Part shown: piece after piece, positions 55,603 to 64,000 of the stretch
Numbering within the stretch: the stretch's first letter is position 1
Layout of the letters: each line of letters starts with the position of its first letter
Origin: Luidia sarsii
Lineage: Eukaryota > Echinodermata > Asteroidea > Paxillosida > Luidiidae
NCBI GenBank assembly: GCA_949987565.1
Contig: OX465110.1
Coordinates: 6,232,309 to 6,296,308, forward strand
Reading direction: 5' to 3'
Length of the DNA stretch: 64,000 nt
Translations under genes and position numbers: made by a program
The notes under the pieces: generated by a model
The model's database searches: none
Seen by the model: only the letters and a program-made list of their open reading frames with translations
Told to the model about the DNA's origin: nothing

Positions 55603-56869
55603 AAGGGCTTTAGATGTTTTTGTTTGTTTGAACTTTTTTCCCCCGTTGTTCTAGTAGCACTGGGGATATTCTGATTCATTGTGAAAGACTAGAATATATT
55701 ACATGTACATGTACTGTACACTGTACATGAACAGAGCAGAGAATTCATGTCATTTTGAATGAATTTTGCAATAGTAGATGGAAGTGTTGGCTGCCATCTT
55801 GCAAGGGAGGACTGTTATACTGTGATTATACCATGCCAAGGTGTGGCAATATTATTGCACAATGCTCCTTATTGACCTGTTGAATTCTGCTGGCTTTACA
55901 GGCCCCTCCTGCTACAGTAGGCCATAGGTAACCGCACATAATGTGTATCTACACTAGCTGTGTAAACATGGATTTCAGTGTCCCCATCTGACCTTTCCGT
56001 GGCTTTTTCTAAAGAAGATTCACTTGCCATGAAGAAAAGCAGGCATGAAGTACATGAAGTACAAAAATAAAAACCTGTAAATGAAACTGACGCAATATGG
56101 TCAAAGTTGCTGGTCGCTCGTGTAATTTTGGTTAATTCAATGAGGTTTTGCCCTGCTCGACGTGACGAAACACTGAGAAATCACCTCGAGCAGGGCAAAA
56201 CCTCAATGAATTACATTCTCCTTGATGCAAAACATAATGTCATGAATTTGGTTAGTTCATTCTGTGCCCAAAGTACCGGTACCTCTGGTACCTACTCCTG
56301 CTATTCTCACCATGAAAACCTTCATTTGGTATATCAACCTCATTCTCAATGCAATGCAGCCGCCAAAATTTGAAAAGCAATTTCCGGTATAGTTAGCAGT
56401 CGTGTTTTAATCAAGGAAGACTTTTCAAGCTAATGACCAGGTTTTCACGCTTAAGCAGCTCTATGAAATTGGTCCCTGGTCAATGCTACCATTTGGGGGA
56501 TGAGATCATGGGATTAACCCAGATTGCAGAAGATCCCTGTGTGAGAGGTTAAAAAGAAATAATTATGATAATTAATCCTGGCTGCGGGGGCAGTATTACC
56601 TTTCCCTGCGGACTTTGCCGTGTCCCATCTTCCCTCCCCCTGCCCCAACCGTCTACCTCTGCCCCAACCGTCTACCTCTTCCCCAACCATCCCTTCCCAT
56701 TTCCACAGCACTGCAGTTCCCTCAGCCAAGCACAGCGTTGATTGATAACCCGCCTTGTTAATTTGGCTCATGGGGGGGGGGGGGGCTGCGTCATCCAGAA
56801 TTAATTTGTGGGGCTCAGCTGGTGCCATGGTTGCCTAGCTGGCCAGCCAGATCGAGCTGCCACTATCAC

Positions 56870-57175
56870 CACCAGACTGCCACTACATGTACCACCACCA
56901 CGCTGACACCACCACCTGCACCACGCTGAGACCACCACCACGCTGATACCACCATCACCACGCTGACACCACCAGTCCAGCTCCACCACGCTGACACCAC
57001 CACCACCATGCTGACACCACCACACTGACACCACCACCACCACACTGACACCATGCACCACTACACTGACACCACCACGCTGACACCACCACCACCATGC
57101 TGACACCACCACACTGACACCACCACCGCCACACTGACACCATGCACCACCACACTGACACCATGCACCACCCGC
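56870..57175 (+). repeat. Minisatellite CACCACGCTGACACCACCAC
   Basis: Irregular CACCACCACGCTGACAC units with CATGCACCAC interruptions. VSVVVSAWWW reading frames on the minus strand are artefacts. Confidence 0.88.
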
Positions 57176-57779
57176 TGTACACGGATTGAGTAGTGTGAGC
57201 CCGTACAGTACTTGTGCTGTGCCAATTATGGCAGCGGTTGGCAACAAATTCAACCTTGTTACTGGTACTCGTATCAACGTATGTATATTCCAAGGTTTAA
57301 TTTGATGTGTTTACACCGCACTCTCCATCTATAGGCTTAATCCCTGTGTGAATTTGATTCGGAATTTGTCGTTTGGAGACTGCGCTCTACATATGTAGAT
57401 GCAACACTCAAGGACTCGAGACGCTGAGACATGGTGCATATAAGCACTGCATACATGTACATATACAGAATGCTGTAATTTGTTGACTTGCATTCAAAGA
57501 TGGCAGAGGGAAAAAAAAAACACCACTCGCTTAAATTTCCAATTATGCTGATGATAGGCCATTTGGTGATCCTCACTAGTAATGGAGAGCTTCCATCAGG
57601 GACCTGCATAATAGCCCCTCTGAAATTTGAGAAATAACGCTTGAAATTATAGTACTTTGGCCGCAGATAATTACATGTAATTGAGTTGGAATTTTCCGCG
57701 TTGTCATCAATCAAACTGCTGGGGCCCAGATGAGGTGAGAAAACTCAGTCACCATTTATGACAACTGGCAGAGGGTGCC

Positions 57780-58500
57780 GTCAAGTACTGTACATGTACA
57801 TGTACCAGTATATCTGTATATGTACAGTACATGTACATGTACAGTAGGGTGACATACAAACTTGTACAAATGTACGTACCGGTGTACAATGTACAATGTA
57901 CTGTACATGTATGTACATGTACAATGTATATGTACATGTACATGTATGTATAGTGTACATGGTGTATATAATTGTACAGTATGTACATGTACATGTATGT
58001 TCTTGCAGATGAATATGAATACGTGTGTGTAAAGGAGCATGTGCATGAAGTTGGTCTGGGATGTGAGTTGATCTTCATCCAAATTGATCTTTTAATTGAT
58101 TTGATTTGATTTTAAATGGTTTGCAATTAAGAATGTAATGTACATGTACATGTACATGTACACTGTACATACATGTACATGTACACTGTAGTACATGTAC
58201 AGTACACTGTAGTACATATATCTGTTGTACATGTACATGTACACTGTAGTACATGTACACTGTAGTACATGTACACTGTAGTACATGTACACTGTAGTAC
58301 ATGTACATGTACACTGTAGTACATGTACATGTACACTGTAGTATGTACACTGTAGTACATGTACATGTACATGTACATGTACACTGTAGTACATGTACAC
58401 TGTAGTACATGTACACCACAATGTACATGTACATGTACATGTACACTGTACAGTACCTGTAGAGATACGACACACTGTACAGTGTACACATGTACATGTA
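57780..58500. repeat. ACATGTAC / TGTACACTGTAG palindromic tract
   Basis: Runs of TACATGTACACTGTAG and GTACATGTACATGTAC over about 700 bases, broken by a unique segment at 58000-58135. Strongly self-complementary. Confidence 0.9.
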
Positions 58501-60036
58501 TTTGTTATGTACACAACTACACATGCATAAACCATCCTAAGAACCATGTCCATGCACATGCATACCGGCACATGTTCTGCCGACCCCGTTTTAATTTGTC
58601 ACACCTGTACATGTAGTTCTCTTTCCAAAGGCCCAAAGCCTGCACTATTATTTTCAGACAATACACACATGGACCATTTGCTAACCAACTTCACGCCAAG
58701 GCAAATGTTTGCTCTCTTCGAGCTGTTACAATTCATGAGTGCAGTCTGAGTCTGCAAGATTGACGCTACAGTAACTGTAATGTGCTGATTGTCAGCCATC
58801 GCGTTAATTGCTTCAGCCATCCCCCCATCTTTAATACCAGGCCACCTTATCAGGATTTCACGCCGCTTTGTCCGTCGGGGGGCGATAAAATCCATCTCGC
58901 TCAGCCCCGTTCCCCCCCCCCCCCAGGTTTTTTTTTATTTTATTTTCTATTTTAATGCGGTTCTGGTTTGGCCAAGCCAGGGTGGAATCAGAAAAAAAAA
59001 AAAAAAAAAAGAGAGAAAAGTTGTGAATGAATTATCGTCCCAGATCTCGCACTGATGTTGTTCGTAAGGGAGGACACTGGGGTTGGCTGGGCTAGGTGGC
59101 TAGACGGCTAGATGGGTGATAGCATTGTCATCCCGGCAGTCGGCCCAGATGGGAGTGCTTTGTCCGCTTGTTATCTCGGCCACGACGCCTGGCATGAAGA
59201 GATTTCCTCGAAGGGATTCCTTACGAAGAGATGAAATCATGACGCATCGTTACTCGACCTTTGACGGAGAACCTGTCACAAGATGCCTAGTTGCCTACAT
59301 GTACAATTGTACATGTACATGTGGGTTGTATACAGTGGTTTCTGTGGATCACTCACTGAAAGTCATTGTCTTGTGATTTATTGTACATTAAGTGACAATT
59401 ACAATTAAAATCAACCACTGGAGTTATACACAAAATGCTACCAACTTCATACTGACTTATACATGGCCAAGATCTCAATAATTACCGGTGGGACAAATCA
59501 CAGTAGTTAAGGTGGCCTGCTGTTTTGTGTAGCAGGACGTTTCTCTAAGGAAGAGAAAGGTCCTGAACTTGTTATTGAAATGCCCCACAGCGCACATGTA
59601 TTCCATAAAATTGGGCCTAACATATGTGATTTACATGTACTGTACTTACATGTACATGTACATGTGTGATTCTACAGTGGTTTTTTTTTTTGCACTTCAC
59701 TGTTTTAATTACAGGTGTAAGTGTGAAAAAAAATATTGACAAAATTAAAATGTGCTTTGTAGCTTGATATACCCATTAAAAGAAGCCTTCCCTGGGTTCT
59801 GTTTCTTCCAATCTTTTCCATTTTATGATTACTGGAGATTCATGCAGTAAATGGCAATTAATGATTAACTGCCTCTAGATCTGACTGGCAACCCTGCATA
59901 GATGCCAATTTGAGAGGCACCCCACCTGGTGCATTAAAGAAGAGGTTCTTGTTCAAAGCTCTCCGCTCTCTAATTGATGATACAAACATTGCTCAGTGAC
60001 TTGCCTTTTCTGTGATTGTTTGAAATAATTTAATTT

Positions 60037-60655
60037 GTTTTCTCTTCTCCTCTTTCTCCTCCTCATGATCCTCCTCCTCCTCATTCTCCCGCTCCTCCTG
60101 CTCCTCCTGCTCCTCTTCCTCCTCCTGCTCTTCTCCCTCCTCCTGCTCTTCCCCCTCCTGCTCCTGCTCCCCCTGCTCCTCCTCCTCTTACTCCTCCTCT
60201 TCCTCCTCCTGCTCCTCCTCCTCCTCTTCCTGCTCCTGCTCCTCCTCCTCCTCTTCCTGCTCCTGCTCCTCCTCCTGCTCCTCCTGCTCCTCCTCTTCTT
60301 CCTCCTCTTGCCCCTCCCCTCCTCCTCCTGTTCCTACTCCTGCTCCTCCTGCACCTCCTTCTGCTCCTCCGCCTGCTCCTCTTCCTGCTCCTCCTGCTCC
60401 TCCTGCTCCTCCTCTTCCTCCTCCTGCTCATCCTGCTCCTGCTCCCCCTGCTCCCCTCCTCCTCTTTCTCCTCTTCCTCCTCCTGCTCCTGCTCTTCCTG
60501 TTCCTCCTGCTCCTGCTCCTCCTGCTCCTTCTCTTCCTCCTCTTGCCCCTCCCCTCCTCCTCCTGCCCCTCCCCTCCTGTGCCTACTCCTGCTCCTTCTT
60601 CTGCTCCTCTTCCTGCTCCTCCTCCTGCTTCTCCTCCCCCTTGCCCTAATTCTTT
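60037..60655 (+). repeat. Polypyrimidine array (CTCCTCCTGCTC)n next to CMIP acceptor
   Basis: About 620 bases of CTCCTCCTGCTCCTCTTCCT-type repeat ending about 10 bases before the AG of the CMIP exon at 60665. Polyleucine/serine ORFs here are artefacts. Confidence 0.92.
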
Positions 60656-60664
60656 CATTACCAG

Positions 60665-60793
60665 CCGTCGGGATTCATGGAGTACCCCTTGCCCTACTGC
60701 AGTATCACAGACATCCACGCCTTGACGCGATGGGAAGCAGGCCAGAGTGCCTGCCTGCGCATCGTGCTCCACACTGGCTCCATCCTGTTACAG
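60665..60793 (+). CDS. CMIP: CMIP, second coding exon (PH domain)
   Basis: The acceptor TTTCATTACCAG and donor TTACAG/GTAAGG bracket 43 codons: PSGFMEYPLPYCSITDIHAL, TRWEAGQSACLRIVLHTGSI, LLQ. It aligns in register with the human segment TPTGYMENSVSYS...GGTVLLQ, and both phases are 0. The following human-like segment (beginning AANSYLRDQW) is not found before the window ends, so intron 2 exceeds 3.2 kb. Confidence 0.92.
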
Positions 60794-62276
60794 GTAAGGC
60801 ATTGGCATTGGCACAACCCATAGAGGGCAGCTGAGAAGGTTGAGACCCCCTCCCTCACGCCCCTTTGGCTTCATCAGGCTCTTGTCCTAAAGAGAGCCAG
60901 TAAGCCGGAGCCCAAGTATCCATAATACATTATGTATCATCAGAGTTTCCACAAAGGAGGCTAATTCAATTTGATCAGGACTTGTGGCAAATTTGCTTCT
61001 TTCATGTAATCTCAATGTCAGTCATCCTTGCGTTGAAAGATACATGAACAGTACTTCAAATAAGACAAGATGAATCGGAGACCTCTTCATAGCAGCCCGC
61101 AGCCGCGACGTCGCCGCCTTCAAGCCAACATCATGAACCAACAAAACAGTTTATCTTCAGAATACACTTCATCCCCCCCCCCCAATAAAAAAAAATTAAT
61201 AAAAATCTCACCAAAGCAGGGAAATGTCCAGCAGGGAAATGGGTGTAGTTCAAGAACTGCAGCTCCAGAGGTAAAAAAAATCTAAATTAAAAAAAGAAAG
61301 AGAAAAAATCATGTTCTACATAACTTACTTTGTGGAAGTGAGTGGTAGACAGAGGGTTATGCATCGCCGGCATTATGGATGGGGTGGGGAGCATTGGATT
61401 GTGGGAGCCCTAATGAGTTTGTGATGAAAAGAACCTGATGGATAGCGGTTAGCTCGCCAGTCGGCATGCAGTGAAAGCCGTGTCCCATTCATTTTGGAAC
61501 TCCGTCGGGAAATTTGATGAGATGTCTTTCTTCTCGTTTTTTTTTTTTTTTAATTAACCGCACCACAGTGCGTGCAGTTTTCTGCACCCAGACCGTAGAC
61601 GCTCATTTGTGTGACGTGAACGAGATGGGATCCGTTCTCTCGCCATTCAATTCGGTGCCGGCTTGTGTTTGATGGTAGGTGTATCAGTCCATTGTTGGGT
61701 TGCCATTTGAAGCGGAGCAGCGATCAGTCAGTTCACCAATGAAGGGTCACCCTCATGGTTCTCCAGCCATACTCTTGATCGGATTGAGTACCAACGTGGA
61801 AAAAGAAGGGCATTTTCATTGAATTTTTATTTCTCTTTTATCAACACAAAACTCAACAGCAATCAATACATTAATAACAAGCAATACTTTGGTTTTTTTT
61901 GTGCCAAACCATGATTGTATTTAACTTAAACTTGGCAAAAGTGCAGAGTATTTTTCCCATTTCAACCAACATTTTTTGAAAGGCACCGTTGACAACGGCC
62001 AAGTATTTTTGGAGCATTTTCACCCATCGCTGGCCGAGTTTATTTCTGTTTCTGCACGCAGTGGTCAAATTGCTGCCATATTCACAGTTTAGGTTTTGGG
62101 GTTTTTGTTTTTTTGTGACAGCACTTTATTGATAAAAGTCATTTGAAAATCCAAGGTGGTGATAAATGTGGAGGAGTCAGTAATCTCATTTACAGGTACC
62201 ACTATACATGTACACATACATGTAGATGCAGAAATACATGTAGATGTGCCGCAAGCTCCTTCCTTTTTGTGAAAAG

Positions 62277-62450
62277 AGTCTCAAAACTTCGTGGGCCTGG
62301 CGTTTCGATCCTTGCCGGACCTTTCTCACTCTGCCTTTGAGAAAGGTCCTGCTAGGATGGAAACGTCGGGCCCACTAAAATTTGAGATTTGCATTTTGGT
62401 AATTTTTAGTCAGTAAGGCAGCAGTTTGCAACATTTTTGTATATCACTTT
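62277..62450. repeat. Hairpin repeat family A, double-arm copy
   Basis: TGGGCCTGGCGTTTCGATCC, then TGCCTTTGAGAAAGGTCCTG, CTAGGATGGAAACGTCGGGC, and the tail TTTTTAGTCAGTAAGG with GCAGTTTGCAACATTTTTGT. Confidence 0.85.
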
Positions 62451-63009
62451 TGTGAAAGAGGTTGCAATTTGTGAGTGTCATTAGTGAGCATGAGTTTTGA
62501 GTGAAATCTGTTGAGAAGAGAACCAATAAATAACAGAAATCAGTTACTCAGACTGCACCTCCCCCCCCCCCCCGAGTTTTAACTTTAAATTGAAAAACAC
62601 TGCACACGAGTGACGAGTAGTTTTGTTGTGCATAAACTCACCAGTGCCAGATGGTGGGTTTTCTAATTTTAATTTTGTTTTTATTTTTGTATTCTTGTTT
62701 TTGAAATACGCATGAGTCCCTGCAGTCATGTAATTGGAGAGTGCAACCCGGATGCGGTTACGTACATGTGCAGTCCATATGCAGTACTTGGTCAGCAACC
62801 ATGCATGTCGTAAAATTCTGTCACCGATTCCCATTTCCCAGTACTGCAGTATGGGATCCTCGAAATAATGTACATGTCGGCCTGAAACTGACCACCTGTT
62901 TAGAGTGATGGAAGCCGTGGCTGCTGCGTGGTTCTTTCATCTCTTCTCTTTCAGTTTCTCTCCAAAGCTGCTCCCCTGTAGTGAAGTGTCCTTTCAGTCC
63001 TCTTGTCTT

Positions 63010-63372
63010 AATGAGATTTGAAGGTTTGAATGGTGAGAATAGCAGGATTAATAGGTTTGCAGTGACACCATGTAAATTCTCTTTTGTGAGTAATTGTGGT
63101 TCTGAAAAGAACCGGAGGAACTCTGTTCGTGTTCTCTGTTTGTCTCCTGAAGGCGAACAGAGTACACTGTTCGAAACGTCGAGTTCCTCCAGTTCTGTAA
63201 ATTTTCTTTTGTGAGAATGTGTGGTTCTGAAAAGAATCGGAGAAACGGGATGTTTCGAACACTTTACTCTGTTCATCTTCAGACGAAGGTTGAGTTACCG
63301 GCTCATTCCAGAGCCACACTCCTCCTCTTTAGTGATGATGTATACATGGTGTCATCGCAAACCTCCTGCTTA
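63010..63372. repeat. Hairpin repeat family B with hammerhead-like core, copy 3
   Basis: Three stem-loops of histone type: GGTTCTGAAAAGAACC (63098-63113), GGTTCTGAAAAGAATC (63223-63238) and GGCTCATTCCAGAGCC near 63301-63316. Between them, on plus, CTGAAGG-hairpin-GAAAC-GTC (63147-63180). On minus, CTGAAGA-hairpin-GAAAC-ATC (63282-63249). The ends AGGTTTGAATGGTG and TCATCGCAAACCTCC match copies at 13440 and 34240. Confidence 0.8.
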
Positions 63373-64000
63373 ATCCATTCTTCAGACCATTGCTCAATGT
63401 ATTGGACTGAGCGCTGACTTGTATAGACCCAACCAGCCCAATCACGATCCCTCTACATCGTAACTTCCGCTGACGTCAGTACATGAATCACTGTATACCC
63501 ATTATGCACACAGATATATATGATGAAAGGCTGGATCCGTGACTTGAAAAAGAAATTGATAATCAGGGTCGTGACTCCCAGCATCCTTCACTTTGCTATG
63601 AAAAAAAAACCCCAAAAACAATCGGATATTATTACTGTAGATGGCCTAGCACAAGGCAGGCTGTACAAATGTACATGTACACACTGTGTACATTAACGAC
63701 TTGCCAGACATTATGCATGATCTGTGTACAGGCAATACAACCCAACAAACACGAGTTAACGTCGAAAGGATCAGATTCCCAGCGTGATGGATTTTCTTCT
63801 TCTCTTTTCCTCTCCCTACTCCGGTGCTTGCGATTGCCTCAAGATGTGACAGAATGTGACCTGGTGCCATTAGTGCCGTATCTGTCACAGAAACCTGATT
63901 CTCCTTTCTTCACATCCCCCTAACCTTCCCTCTTCCCCCTCTTCTCCTTCCCCCCCCCCCTGACTACTCCTGACAAGATGGCACCAAGTGTGTGGGTTTG

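Larger units (their letters stand above)
38046..60664 (+). other. CMIP: CMIP intron 1 (22.6 kb)
   Basis: Bounded by GTAAGT and TTTCATTACCAG. It contains many ACATGTAC runs, hairpin repeats, two MITEs and several polypyrimidine arrays listed separately. The stretches 49850-50000, 51880-52300, 54540-54790, 58740-58900 and 59060-59290 are non-repetitive and of balanced composition. Confidence 0.88.
60794..64000 (+). other. CMIP: CMIP intron 2 (partial)
   Basis: It starts GTAAGGCATTGG. No further CMIP exon is visible. It holds family A and B hairpins and two repeat-poor segments (61320-61520, 61560-61760). Confidence 0.8.

Noticed and set aside
57756..58571. Tyr/Cys/Met/His ORFs (YMYMYSVHVH type)
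   Set aside because: Translations of ACATGTAC repeats in every frame and strand.
60035..60772. 204-aa polyleucine ORF and Arg/Gly ORFs on minus
   Set aside because: Polypyrimidine array in a CMIP intron; only 60665-60793 is coding.

Overview
This is animal nuclear DNA. It has spliced exons with GT/AG borders, long introns, very dense miniature transposons and minisatellites, and no bacterial gene layout. The gene content (TRIQK, CMIP, an SRCR-TM receptor, an ML-domain protein), the endless ACATGTAC-type runs and the hairpin repeats with GAAACGTC cores point to a marine invertebrate deuterostome, an echinoderm or a lancelet. I cannot choose between them from the sequence alone.

Layout. (1) 1464-3117 (+): the last two coding exons of an SRCR-domain transmembrane receptor whose 5' exons lie outside the window. 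(2) 7699-10240 (-): a complete two-exon TRIQK gene. Its last exon sits between two oppositely oriented arrays of the same 20-bp minisatellite. (3) 15632-22417 (-): a five-exon gene, assembled here from matching splice phases, for a 334-residue protein with an N-terminal signal-anchor, a long low-complexity stalk and a C-terminal ML (MD-2-related lipid-recognition) domain. A GC-rich exon ending near 23577 may be its 5' UTR. (4) 27804-30416 (+): an intronless 870-codon gene for a secreted-start, roughly nine-pass membrane protein of unknown family. A TTAA-flanked MITE begins exactly at its stop codon. (5) 37857 to beyond the right edge (+): the first two coding exons of CMIP (PH-domain start), separated by a 22.6-kb intron full of simple repeats. 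The rest of the gene lies to the right of the window.

The genes look independent; nothing here suggests a shared pathway. Most of the window is mobile or repetitive DNA. There are TTAA-target MITEs in four copies, one nested in another MITE and one with an empty-site homologue. There are also GGCTTAGGCTCGGGCT-ended MITEs, a foldback element with a 9-bp target duplication, tRNA-derived SINE pieces, and two families of dispersed hairpin repeats. One hairpin family carries histone-mRNA-type stem-loops and a hammerhead-ribozyme-like core. Most striking are three copies of a 29-30 bp palindrome, each flanked by a perfect 7-bp target duplication. The many long ORFs over low-complexity DNA (HPHPS, LVLR, polyL and similar) are not genes.
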